Assembly: GCF_001908725.1 (NCBI RefSeq)
Contig: NZ_CP018725.1
Coordinates: forward strand, 558,001 to 622,000
Reading direction: 5' to 3'
Source: Xanthomonas vesicatoria ATCC 35937
GTDB taxonomy: Bacteria > Pseudomonadota > Gammaproteobacteria > Xanthomonadales > Xanthomonadaceae
Length of the DNA stretch: 64,000 nt
Shown: piece after piece, positions 28,986 through 37,530 of the stretch
How positions within the stretch are numbered: position 1 is the first letter of the stretch
Layout of the letters: each line of letters begins with the position of its first letter
Notes under the pieces: generated by a model
The model's input: the letters and a program-made list of their open reading frames with translations, nothing else
The model's database searches: none
What the model was told of the DNA's origin: nothing
Position numbers and translations under genes: made by a program

Positions 28986-30210
28986 CCTCATGACTGAGCA
29001 GACCCCCAACGTTCTGGACGATGCGCTGTCCGGCCAGCCGCACCGCATCGTCGAACGCGATGGCGTGCGCTACACCCTGCTCGGCACCGCGCACGTCTCG
29101 CTGGCAAGCGTTGCCGCTGTGCAGCGAGCGATTGGCAGCGGCCGCTACGACGCGGTGGCGGTGGAGCTGGATACGCAACGCCTGCAGGCGCTGAGCGACC
29201 CCGATGCCCTCGCCCGCCTGGATCTGGTGCAGGTGATCCGCAAGGGGCGCGTGGCGCTGTTTGCCGCCAATCTGGCGTTGGCTGCCTATCAGCGCCGGCT
29301 GGCCAAGCAGCTCGGCATCGAGCCCGGCGCCGAGTTGAAGGAAGCGGTGAATCTTGCGCGGGCGCAGGGTCTACCGGTGCACCTGATCGATCGCGAGGTC
29401 GGGCTGACCTTCAAGCGTGCATCCGGGCGGCTGGGATTCTTCGGCAAGATGAAACTGGCTGGTGGTCTACTGGGTGGCCTGTTCGCCGCCGACGAAGTGG
29501 GCGAAGAGGAGATCGAAAAGCTCAAACAAGGCGACATGCTGGAAGCGAGCTTCGGCGATTTTGCCAGCGAGAGCCCGGAGCTTTACGAGACGGTGATTGC
29601 CGAGCGCGATCGCTACATGGCCACGCGCCTACGCGAGGAAGCCAACGGCGGCCAGCGCGAGGTGTTGGCGGTTGTGGGCGCCGGCCATCTGGCCGGGCTG
29701 GCGCGACACTTGGAACAGGACACCGAGGCTCCCGGCCCGCTGCGCGAGTCGCTGGAATACGTGCATCAGCGCAAGCGCGTGCCCTGGATCACGTTGGGCA
29801 TTCTGGCGGTGATCATTACCGGCATCGGCATCGGCTTCTGGCGCGGGGGTCTGAGCATGGGCGCCGACCTGTTGCTGCAGTGGGCGATGTACACCGGCGG
29901 GCTGGCCGCACTGGGCTGTCTGCTGGCCGGCAGCCACCCGTTGAGCATTCTGACCGCGGCGGTGGTGGCCCCGTTCAAGCCGTTCCGCCTGAGCGTGCCG
30001 ACCGGCGCCTTCGCGGCGCTGGTCGAGGTGCACATGCGCAAGCCGGCTTATGGAGATTTCCTGTCGCTGCGCGACGATGCGCAGACCCTGCGCGGCTGGT
30101 ACCGCAATCGTGTGTCGCGGGTGGTGCTGACGTTCTTGCTGACCAACTTCGGCAGCATGGCCGGGGTGTGGCTGGCCGGCGTGCAGATCTTCAATCGCCT
30201 GCATGGTTGA
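28978..30210 (+). CDS. TraB family membrane protein
   Basis: About 410 residues. The N-terminal ~260 residues form a TraB/GumN-type domain (VRYTLLGTAHVSLASVAAVQ, VAVELDTQRL, VLAVVGAGHLAGL, where the GxH motifs are the putative metal sites). The C-terminus has about four membrane helices (ITLGILAVIITGIGIGFW onward). Homologues in pheromone plasmids and eukaryotic mitochondria are thought to act as membrane-bound proteases or modulators, but this is not proven. The ATG at 28978 overlaps the GNAT gene by 8 bases; 28990 is an equally plausible start. Confidence 0.87.
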   Translation: MNDLMTEQTPNVLDDALSGQPHRIVERDGVRYTLLGTAHVSLASVAAVQRAIGSGRYDAVAVELDTQRLQALSDPDALARLDLVQVIRKGRVALFAANLALAAYQRRLAKQLGIEPGAELKEAVNLARAQGLPVHLIDREVGLTFKRASGRLGFFGKMKLAGGLLGGLFAADEVGEEEIEKLKQGDMLEASFGDFASESPELYETVIAERDRYMATRLREEANGGQREVLAVVGAGHLAGLARHLEQDTEAPGPLRESLEYVHQRKRVPWITLGILAVIITGIGIGFWRGGLSMGADLLLQWAMYTGGLAALGCLLAGSHPLSILTAAVVAPFKPFRLSVPTGAFAALVEVHMRKPAYGDFLSLRDDAQTLRGWYRNRVSRVVLTFLLTNFGSMAGVWLAGVQIFNRLHG

Positions 30211-30322
30211 TTGAGCCCGTCAACGAAAGGCGGTGTCTCTACGCCTTGTAGGAGTGCACCTTGGGCGATGGGCGTTACCGGTCATGCCAGTCGCGCCCGG
30301 GTGCGTTTCTATGCGGTTGGTG

Positions 30323-31300
30323 TTACGGAGCGGCTGGCTGATCCGGCGCGAGTTGCAAGCGTACCCACACACCGTAGTGATCCGATGCCCAACGGCCTTC
30401 GGCGTAAGGCGTATCGAACAGGATGCGGGCTTCGCGGGCGAGCAGGCGGTTTTGCTGGAAGAACACGTGGTCGATCCGTGCCGGCTTGTCGAAGACATGC
30501 AGATTCAAGGTGCTGACGGTGGCATCGCTGTTGCGGTGCACGCTGCCATAGCTGTCGCCATAGCCCCTGCGTAGCGCCTCCAGATCCAGCGCATCGGCAG
30601 CGGTATTGAAATCGCCGGCGATCACTACCGGCGCCTGCACGCTGGTGGAGGCGATGAAGTCCAGCAGGTCGCCGATCTGGCGCGTGCGCGTTGCAGTGCC
30701 ACGCGCATCGGCGCGTTCGTTGAGGTGGGTGACGTAGACATTGACCGGCTGGCCGTCCACATCCACCTGCAGGTGCGCGGCAACGCGGTAGTCGTCCAGC
30801 GGTTGCAGCAGGCGCGCATGGCGCGCCAGCACCTTGCCCCGGCTCAGTAACGCATTGCCGTAGCGCTTGGGAGCACCGACAGGATCTGCCGAGGCAAAGA
30901 TCACCTCGTATCCCAGTTTGCGCGCCAACCAAGTGGCTTGGTTTTCCACGCTGCCCCGCCGTTCGATGACCTCTTGCAGGGCAATCACATCTGGCGCCAG
31001 TTGCTTGAGCTCCTTGGCGATATAGGTGCGGCGGGACGGCCAGTCTTCGCGGTCATGATGCAGGTTGAGCGTGACCAACGTCAGCTCGCGTGCAGACGGA
31101 GCCGGCGCTGCCTTCCCTGCTGGATCACTGACGGCCGTGAAGTCGCCTTGCTTGGACTGCACGGCGGCGGCTGGCTCTGTCTGACGCAGCCGTCCTGCCT
31201 GCGCTTGCGCGCAGCATAGAACCAGTACGACAACGGCCGCACACAGGCCAGCGCGCCGCCATTGTTGCCCTGCCCGTACCAGCCAAGGCATCACCATCAT
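30323..31300 (-). CDS. Secreted endonuclease/exonuclease/phosphatase (EEP) family protein
   Basis: 325 residues with an N-terminal export signal (hydrophobic AGLCAAVVVLVLCCAQAQA) and an EEP domain from ~70: LVTLNLHHD, IALQEVIERRG (metal Glu), THLNER, GDFNTAADALDL (Asp/Asn), and a C-terminal SDHYGVW (Asp-His). The fold hydrolyses phosphodiester or phosphomonoester bonds; the actual substrate is unknown. It is the last gene of the sugar-scavenging operon, its start overlapping the glycosidase stop by ATGA, which makes a role with a phosphorylated or glycerophosphorylated glycan thinkable. Confidence 0.88.
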   Translation of the reverse strand: MMVMPWLVRAGQQWRRAGLCAAVVVLVLCCAQAQAGRLRQTEPAAAVQSKQGDFTAVSDPAGKAAPAPSARELTLVTLNLHHDREDWPSRRTYIAKELKQLAPDVIALQEVIERRGSVENQATWLARKLGYEVIFASADPVGAPKRYGNALLSRGKVLARHARLLQPLDDYRVAAHLQVDVDGQPVNVYVTHLNERADARGTATRTRQIGDLLDFIASTSVQAPVVIAGDFNTAADALDLEALRRGYGDSYGSVHRNSDATVSTLNLHVFDKPARIDHVFFQQNRLLAREARILFDTPYAEGRWASDHYGVWVRLQLAPDQPAAP

Positions 31301-34300
31301 TGCGTGGCGCGCTCGGCCCGCCGCACTGCACTGGGAACATCGATCTGCACGGTGGCCGGCATCTGCTGGATCCGCAGTTCACCGTTCTGCCAGTCCACGG
31401 TTTCACCGTTGACGCTGGCTTTGCCAGGTTCGCCCTGATACGGCCAGACGAACACCACACCACCAGGCGGCATCAGCAGGCCGGGCTGCAGCTGCAGCGA
31501 CAGCTGTTTTTCGGTGCGCTGCAAGGTGTAGTTAAGGCGGCCGTACGGGGTGCGCAACTCGGCGATGCCGATGCCTTTACCTTCGAACCAGCGTGTCGGC
31601 GTGCCGGCGGCGATCACGATGCTTTGGTCGAATTCACGGGTGTAGGCAAACATGTCGAGCACCGAGCGGACGAAATCCGACGCCACCCAGGCATGCGGCA
31701 GGTCGCCGACGAAGAAAGGAGTACGCGGCGTACGCGAAACCACTTCGGCCCACTGATTCCAGGGCTGCGGTGCGCGATCCTTGAAGAAGAATGCCGTCGC
31801 ATCCCAGGCGCGCTCGCGCCAGCCCAACCGCACGAACGCGGCGACATTGCGCCATTCGTATGGAGTGTAGTCCTTCCACTCGCGTTTGCCGTCGCGGCGG
31901 TCGGAGAACTCTTTCCAATAGCGCTCGAAGGTGTTGGTCAGCAGGTCCTGCGGCAGGCGCTGCTGCTCGCCGCCCGGCGTCAGCGCGATGGTGGTCGAGG
32001 TCGCATCGAAATCGCCGAGCTCGGCCGAGCCGGGCAGGAAATCGATCTTGTGCTCGCGCACTGCCGCACCCAGCGAGGCGATCAGATCGCCACTGAATTC
32101 GTCGCGTGCAGCGCTGAAACGGGCGACATCCTCCGGCTTGTCGAGCGCACCGGCCAGCAGGGTGGCATCCTTGTAACCGCGCAGCGCCCAGAAGTTATCC
32201 CAGTACGAATGCACCGGCTTGGCCGAATAGCCTTCGTGGCTGATCGATACCGGCATCATTCCGTAGAAGGCCGGGCTGCGCATGAAGTTGTCTTCGGTGC
32301 GCTCGCTGGCGCGCAGCTTTTCCATGTAATCGAACGCGCCGGCGACATGCGGCCACATCTTTTCCAGGAAAGGCCTGTCGCCGGTATAGCGGTAGTACTC
32401 CGCGATGTTGTAGATCAGCTCGCCATGGCTGTCGTTTTCCGGCACCGGGTCGCTGCCGCGGTCATCCACGCAGCACGGCACCATGCCGTCGGCAAATTGA
32501 TAAGGCGCGAACCAATCCACGTAGTCGCGCACCACGTCTTCGCGGCCGAGCCGCAGCAGGCCTTCGGAAATCATCGCGCCGTCGCGGATCCAGCTACGCG
32601 AATACGAGCGCGTGCCCGGCTGCAGGCGCGGGCCGATGCGCGAGATCAGCATGTGCGCCAACGCGGTGCGCAGCGTATCGACCACCGGCTTGCCTTCGGC
32701 CGGCACGTTGATGCGCACGCGATCGAGCTTGCCGCGCCATTGCTGGGCCACCTGCTGCTGGGCTTTGTCGGCATCGAAGCCGGCGGGCAGTTGCGCCGCG
32801 CCGGTCTGGGGGATCACCAATGCCACCTCGCGTTTCTGGCCGGGCTCCAGCTTCCAGCGATACAACAGCACGCCCGAAGCCAGGCCGGTTTCGTCCTTGA
32901 CCTGAGTGACGGTGGGCGGCGTGGCAGCAGTGAGATGGCTGACATCCATGCCACTGTCGAAGGCGCTGGCGAAGCCCGCGTCGGGCCGCTGGGCGGCAAA
33001 CACGCGCGGCTTGCCGTTGACGCTGACCTGGCTGCCGTCCACCGCCAGTTGTTCGATACGGCTGACGCCGCCCAAGGTATTGAGAAACTGCGCCGGCGGG
33101 TTGACCTGGAACGGGCGCACCGCCAGGGCCAGGGTGAAATCGCGCGTCTCCTTGCCGGTGTTGTGCAGCTGATAGCGCGCGACCAATTGCGCCTGATCGG
33201 GTGTGCCCTGCACGAACGCGGTGACGCGCAGATTCATCAGGTCGTGATGCCAGTCGACGCTGGGGATGGGCAGGTAATCGTCCTGCAGGCTCTGCTCGCT
33301 GCTGACATCGGACCAGTGCAGCACCTTGCCGCCGGTGACCACGAACGGCTCGATGCTGAAACCGCCCTTGCCCACCTCCACTGCACCGTCTTCGCCGATC
33401 AGGCCCTGCTCGGTGCCGCCGTCCAGGCCGAGGATGGTCCAGTACGGCTGCTCGCCGGAAAACCCCCGTGGATAACTGCCACGCGGCAGCTGGCCGGCCA
33501 GCGACTTGATGAAATCGTTAGGCGTTGCCGCAAACGCCAGCGCTTGCAGCTGTACCTCTTTAATGCCGTAGCGCCAGTTCGGGCCATCTTTCAGGTCGAA
33601 ACGCAAATAGCGGGCTTCGGTATCGGGCAACGCCAGCCAGTCAGTGCCGCCCGCACCGGCAGTGACGGTGCGCAGATCCCGCCAACTGCGGCCATCGGCC
33701 GATGCACGCACCGCGTAGTGCGATGCCTGCAGGCCGGGCACCCACTGCACCACCGCGCCGCCAAATTCGCGCACCTTGCCCAGATCCAGCGTGACGGTCT
33801 GTTGCTTGACCGCGCCACTGAGCCAGAAGGTCTCCGGCTTGCCGTCGGCCAGGCGTTGTTCCAGTGCAGGCGCGGTATCGGTGATCGCCTCGGCCTTCAA
33901 CGGCGAGGTGTCCTCCGGCGGCAGCGGCGTGAGCGTCAGGCGGTCGAAGCACACTGTGCCCTTGCCGCCGACCTTGTTGTAGATGGTGAACTCGACATCC
34001 GCGCTGCTGCGCAGTTGCTTGTCCGCACCGGGGCCCCAGGCCTTTTCGATGTTGCGCTTGCGGTAGTTGAAGGTGGTCCAGTTCTTCGGGACATTGAAAC
34101 CCGGCCGGTTGACCCACCATACGTTGTCGCCGCTGGCATCGATCAGCTTGAGCTGCAGATCGTTGGACGGCGATTCGCCACGCAGCGAAAACCCGATGCG
34201 GTAGTTCTCGGGATACTCAAGCGGCAGCGCACGGCGGATGCCGACGTAACCGGAGACGCCATTGAAGTTGTAATCCAGGCACAGCGCGTGTCCACCGGAG

Positions 34301-34464
34301 GACGTTGCCACCGGCCGCAGCGAGCCGCTGACCTGGTTGGACACCACCAGGCGCCAGGCGCCGATATCGTTGAAGCCGTCGAGCACGCGCTCCTGCGCCT
34401 GCGCCGCGCCCGCAGACGTGACGAAAGCGGCCATGGCACACAGTCGCAGGAACACCGGTTTCAC
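31297..34464 (-). CDS. Secreted glycoside hydrolase with discoidin domain and (alpha/alpha)6-type catalytic region
   Basis: About 1055 residues with a signal peptide (FLRLCAMAAFVTSAGAAQAQ). Residues ~25-170 look like a carbohydrate-binding beta sandwich (DGFNDIGAWRLVVSNQVSGS), ~185-310 a discoidin/F5-8-type module (LDLGKVREFGGAVVQWVPGL, ARYLRFDLKDG). A central beta-sandwich precedes a helical barrel from ~640 with SYSRSWIRDGAMISEGLLRL, DGMVPCCVDDRGSDPVPEND, SHGELIYNIAEYYRYTGDR, resembling GH15/GH65-like glucoamylase-type enzymes. Family and bond specificity are not assignable by eye. The start is a GTG at 34464 overlapping the permease stop (GTGA); the next gene overlaps by ATGA. Confidence 0.88.
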   Translation of the reverse strand: MKPVFLRLCAMAAFVTSAGAAQAQERVLDGFNDIGAWRLVVSNQVSGSLRPVATSSGGHALCLDYNFNGVSGYVGIRRALPLEYPENYRIGFSLRGESPSNDLQLKLIDASGDNVWWVNRPGFNVPKNWTTFNYRKRNIEKAWGPGADKQLRSSADVEFTIYNKVGGKGTVCFDRLTLTPLPPEDTSPLKAEAITDTAPALEQRLADGKPETFWLSGAVKQQTVTLDLGKVREFGGAVVQWVPGLQASHYAVRASADGRSWRDLRTVTAGAGGTDWLALPDTEARYLRFDLKDGPNWRYGIKEVQLQALAFAATPNDFIKSLAGQLPRGSYPRGFSGEQPYWTILGLDGGTEQGLIGEDGAVEVGKGGFSIEPFVVTGGKVLHWSDVSSEQSLQDDYLPIPSVDWHHDLMNLRVTAFVQGTPDQAQLVARYQLHNTGKETRDFTLALAVRPFQVNPPAQFLNTLGGVSRIEQLAVDGSQVSVNGKPRVFAAQRPDAGFASAFDSGMDVSHLTAATPPTVTQVKDETGLASGVLLYRWKLEPGQKREVALVIPQTGAAQLPAGFDADKAQQQVAQQWRGKLDRVRINVPAEGKPVVDTLRTALAHMLISRIGPRLQPGTRSYSRSWIRDGAMISEGLLRLGREDVVRDYVDWFAPYQFADGMVPCCVDDRGSDPVPENDSHGELIYNIAEYYRYTGDRPFLEKMWPHVAGAFDYMEKLRASERTEDNFMRSPAFYGMMPVSISHEGYSAKPVHSYWDNFWALRGYKDATLLAGALDKPEDVARFSAARDEFSGDLIASLGAAVREHKIDFLPGSAELGDFDATSTTIALTPGGEQQRLPQDLLTNTFERYWKEFSDRRDGKREWKDYTPYEWRNVAAFVRLGWRERAWDATAFFFKDRAPQPWNQWAEVVSRTPRTPFFVGDLPHAWVASDFVRSVLDMFAYTREFDQSIVIAAGTPTRWFEGKGIGIAELRTPYGRLNYTLQRTEKQLSLQLQPGLLMPPGGVVFVWPYQGEPGKASVNGETVDWQNGELRIQQMPATVQIDVPSAVRRAERATQ

Positions 34465-35297
34465 CCCTTCACACTCCCCAGCAGAAGACCTTGGATGTAG
34501 TAACGCTGCAGCGCCAGGAACAATAGCAGCACCGGAATCACTGTCACCACCGCACCGGCCATCATCAGTTCCACGTCCATGATGTGCTCGCGCGACAGCG
34601 CCGCCAGCGCCACCGGCAAGGTGTATTGCTCCTGGTCGGTCAGCACGATCAGCGGCCACATGAAGTCGTTCCACGAGCCCATGAAGGTGAAGATGGTCAG
34701 GGTGACCAGCACCGGCTTGAGCATCGGCAACACGATCTGGAAGAAGATCCGCATCTCGCTGGCGCCATCGATGCGTGCGGCTTCGATCAACTCATCGGGA
34801 ATGCTGCGCGCGTACTGACGGACCAGGAAGATGCCAAACACCGTGGCCAGCGCCGGCACCACCACCCCGCCGATGTTGTTGACCAGATGCAACTGCTTCA
34901 TCAACAGGAATAGCGGCAGCATCGCGACCTGCGCCGGGATCACCAACGCCGCCATCAGGATCTTGAAGATGCGCTCGCGGCCGACGAACTGCAGCTTGGC
35001 GAAGGCATAGCCGGCCATCGTGTTGATCAGCAACGAACCGAGCGTGATCAGCCCGGACACCAGCAGGCTGTTGGCGAAGTTGCGCGCCATGCCGGTGCGC
35101 GCGAACAGCTCGTGATAGTTGGCCAGGGTGAACGCCGACGGCAGCATCGGCGGCGGGAAGCGGCTGGCCTCGCCGGTGGGCATGAACGACACCGACAGCA
35201 TCCACAGCAACGGCGCCAGGCTGATCAAGGCCAGCACCAGCAAACCGCCGTTGATCAGCACGGCATTCCACCGCGATTCGCCGACATCACGACTCAT
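34461..35297 (-). CDS. Sugar ABC transporter permease (MalG type)
   Basis: Inner-membrane permease of 278 residues, six predicted helices, with the ATPase-contact EAA loop ELIEAARIDGASEMRIFFQI. CUT1 family, oligosaccharide importer half. Start at 35297 overlaps the MalF-type stop by ATGA. No ATPase gene lies in the operon. Confidence 0.95.
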   Translation of the reverse strand: MSRDVGESRWNAVLINGGLLVLALISLAPLLWMLSVSFMPTGEASRFPPPMLPSAFTLANYHELFARTGMARNFANSLLVSGLITLGSLLINTMAGYAFAKLQFVGRERIFKILMAALVIPAQVAMLPLFLLMKQLHLVNNIGGVVVPALATVFGIFLVRQYARSIPDELIEAARIDGASEMRIFFQIVLPMLKPVLVTLTIFTFMGSWNDFMWPLIVLTDQEQYTLPVALAALSREHIMDVELMMAGAVVTVIPVLLLFLALQRYYIQGLLLGSVKG

Positions 35298-36178
35298 ATC
35301 AGGTCCTTCTTGCGGCCAAAGCGCAGCATGACGGTGGTCACTGCCAGGATGATCAGGAACAACAGGAACGCCACCGCCGACGCGCGGCCGAGGTTCCACC
35401 ATTTGAAGCCTTCTTCGAACATGAAATACAGCACGCTGACAGTGCTCTGCAGTGGGTCGCCGCGGGTCATCACGTACGGTTCGGCGAACAGCTGGAAGTA
35501 GCCGGAGATGGTGATCACCCCGACCACCATCAGCACCGGGCCGAGCATCGGCAGGGTGATGTGCAGGAACTGCTTCCAGCGTGAGGCGCCATCGATGCGT
35601 GCAGCTTCGTAGAGGTCTTGCGGAATCGCCTGCAGGCCTGCCAGGAAGATCACCATGTTGTAGCCGAAGTTCTTCCACACCGCGAACAGCATGATGGTGG
35701 GCATCGCCCAGCGCGGGTCACCCAGCCAGTCGATCGGGGCGATGCCGAGATGGCTCAGCCCGAAGTTGACCAGGCCATATTTGATATGGAACAGGTAGCG
35801 CCAGATCACCGCCACCGCCACCAGCGTGGTCACCACCGGTGCGAACAGTGCCGTGCGGAACAATGCCTTGAACCGCGAGGCTTTCGCATTGAGCAGCAAG
35901 GCCGCACCGAGCGACACACCGATCGACATCGGCACGCCCAGCAACACGAAGTAGGTGGTATTCCACAACGACTTCCAGAACAGCGGCGTTTGCAGCAGCT
36001 CGATGTAATTGCCCAGGCCGACGAAGCGCAAGTGGCTGCTATCGGCCAGCGCATACAGGTCGAAGTCGGTGACACTGAGCACCAGCGCAGCGAACACGGG
36101 CACGCCGAAAAACATGCCAAGCACCATGATCGACGGCGCGGCGAACACCCAGCCAGCGACGGAATTGCGTTTCATCAT
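35294..36178 (-). CDS. Sugar ABC transporter permease (MalF/UgpA type)
   Basis: Inner-membrane permease of 294 residues with about six helices and EAA loop DLYEAARIDGASRWKQFLHI; the partner of the MalG-type permease. It overlaps the binding-protein gene upstream and the second permease downstream by ATGA, so subunit production is coupled. Confidence 0.95.
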   Translation of the reverse strand: MMKRNSVAGWVFAAPSIMVLGMFFGVPVFAALVLSVTDFDLYALADSSHLRFVGLGNYIELLQTPLFWKSLWNTTYFVLLGVPMSIGVSLGAALLLNAKASRFKALFRTALFAPVVTTLVAVAVIWRYLFHIKYGLVNFGLSHLGIAPIDWLGDPRWAMPTIMLFAVWKNFGYNMVIFLAGLQAIPQDLYEAARIDGASRWKQFLHITLPMLGPVLMVVGVITISGYFQLFAEPYVMTRGDPLQSTVSVLYFMFEEGFKWWNLGRASAVAFLLFLIILAVTTVMLRFGRKKDLI

Positions 36179-37527
36179 TGTGCCGCTCCCTTGCCGCTCA
36201 CCGTGGCGGGTGCAGGCGCATCGAGCGGCGCACCCGACTCACCAGCCGGGCCCACATGCCCGCCTTCCTGCGCAAAGATCCAGCGCCGTTTGGCAAGAAT
36301 CTCGTCCACGCGTTTATCCAGTTCCTGCACCGCAGCCTCGTGCGATTGACCGCCACGCACCACGCGCTCGGTCACCAGGCGCATTTCCTGCACGATGCGC
36401 TCCCACTCCAACACCTTGGGCGTGGCCTTGACCCGCTCCAGCTGGTCGCCGAAGGCATGCGCCAGTTCGTCGTTGGCCAACGACGGCAGCTTCCAGGTAC
36501 TACGTCGCGGCGGAAGGTCGCCGATGATGGCGTGGAAGCGCGCCTGCACCGTGGGCTGGGACAGGTATTCGATCAACTTCCAGCTGGCCTCCTTGTGTTG
36601 CGAGGACTTGAAGATCACCAGGCTGGAGCCACCGGCGATGCCGGCGCCTAAGCCATTGGGGCCGGGTAACGCCGCAGTGCCCCACTTGCCTTCCATGCCC
36701 GGTGGCTGGCGCAGCTTGAACTCGCGCACGTTCCAGGGCCCGGACAGGTAGAAGGCGTAATAGCCGTTGAAGAATTCGTACCAGACGTTGGACACCTGGG
36801 TTTCGGACACCTTCGGCGCCCAGCCCTTCTGGTACATGCCGTCGTAGAACGCCAGCGCCTTGCGGAAGCCTTCACCGCGGAAGTTGCCGTAATTATCGTG
36901 GTCGCGCAGCAAGCGGTCGTCCTGCTGCAGCGCGAAGGACAGCTGCTGCTCGAACTCGTTGAGCGGCATCAAGATGGCGTAACGGTCGGGGCCGACCTTG
37001 CGCTTGATCGCGGCCATCACCTGCTCCATCTCGGCCCAGGTCTTGGGCATTTCGCTATAGCCGGCCTCGCGCAATAGATCCTTGCGGTAGAACAGCAGCC
37101 GGGTGTCCACATACCACGGCACCCCGTACAGGGTGCCATCGACCATGTTGGTATCCCAGACGCCGGGGAAATAATCGGCCGGGTCGACGATGGTCGAGCG
37201 CGCCACGTACGGCTGCATCGGCTCCAGCGTGTCCAGCAAGGCGAATTCCGGCAGCCAGGTATTGCCGAGCTGGCACACGTCCGGCAAGCCATCGGCGGCG
37301 AACGCGGTCAGCAGTTTTTCGTGTGCCGCGGTCATCGGGATGTTCTGCACATCGACCCGGATGTCCGGGTTCTGCTTCTCGAAATCGGCCACGAGCTCGG
37401 CCACCACTTCGGCCTCCTTGCCCATGGCCCAGAAGCGCACGGTGGTCTTGGCGGGGTCGGAGCGGTCACATCCCGCCGCGCCTGCACACAGGGCGGCGGC
37501 CAACATCAACAGTTTCAAAAGGCGCAC
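36175..37527 (-). CDS. Extracellular sugar-binding lipoprotein of ABC transporter
   Basis: Family 1 solute-binding protein of 450 residues; lipoprotein signal LLMLAAALCAGAAGC with lipobox AAGC, so attached to the membrane. The body has TTVRFWAMGKEAEVVAELVA, FEKQNPDIRVDVQNIP, ADGLPDVCQLGNTWLPEF and NVWYEFFNGYYAFYLSGPWN. GTG start at 37527, three bases after the GH144 gene. A ~35-residue Pro/Ala-rich tail is unusual. Delivers a short glucan or other oligosaccharide to the two permeases. Confidence 0.93.
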   Translation of the reverse strand: MRLLKLLMLAAALCAGAAGCDRSDPAKTTVRFWAMGKEAEVVAELVADFEKQNPDIRVDVQNIPMTAAHEKLLTAFAADGLPDVCQLGNTWLPEFALLDTLEPMQPYVARSTIVDPADYFPGVWDTNMVDGTLYGVPWYVDTRLLFYRKDLLREAGYSEMPKTWAEMEQVMAAIKRKVGPDRYAILMPLNEFEQQLSFALQQDDRLLRDHDNYGNFRGEGFRKALAFYDGMYQKGWAPKVSETQVSNVWYEFFNGYYAFYLSGPWNVREFKLRQPPGMEGKWGTAALPGPNGLGAGIAGGSSLVIFKSSQHKEASWKLIEYLSQPTVQARFHAIIGDLPPRRSTWKLPSLANDELAHAFGDQLERVKATPKVLEWERIVQEMRLVTERVVRGGQSHEAAVQELDKRVDEILAKRRWIFAQEGGHVGPAGESGAPLDAPAPATVSGKGAAQ

Positions 37528-37530
37528 GGA

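Noticed and set aside
30247..30280. REP-like TGTAGGAG sequence between convergent genes
   Set aside because: Resembles TGTAGGAG-type intergenic repeats, but a single degenerate copy without clear dyad is not enough to call.
31300..34500. 1066-residue open frame on the plus strand opposite the discoidin glycosidase
   Set aside because: Antisense shadow of a GC-rich gene: His/Arg/Ala-rich, no family motif, no ribosome site. The minus-strand product has a signal peptide and recognisable domains.
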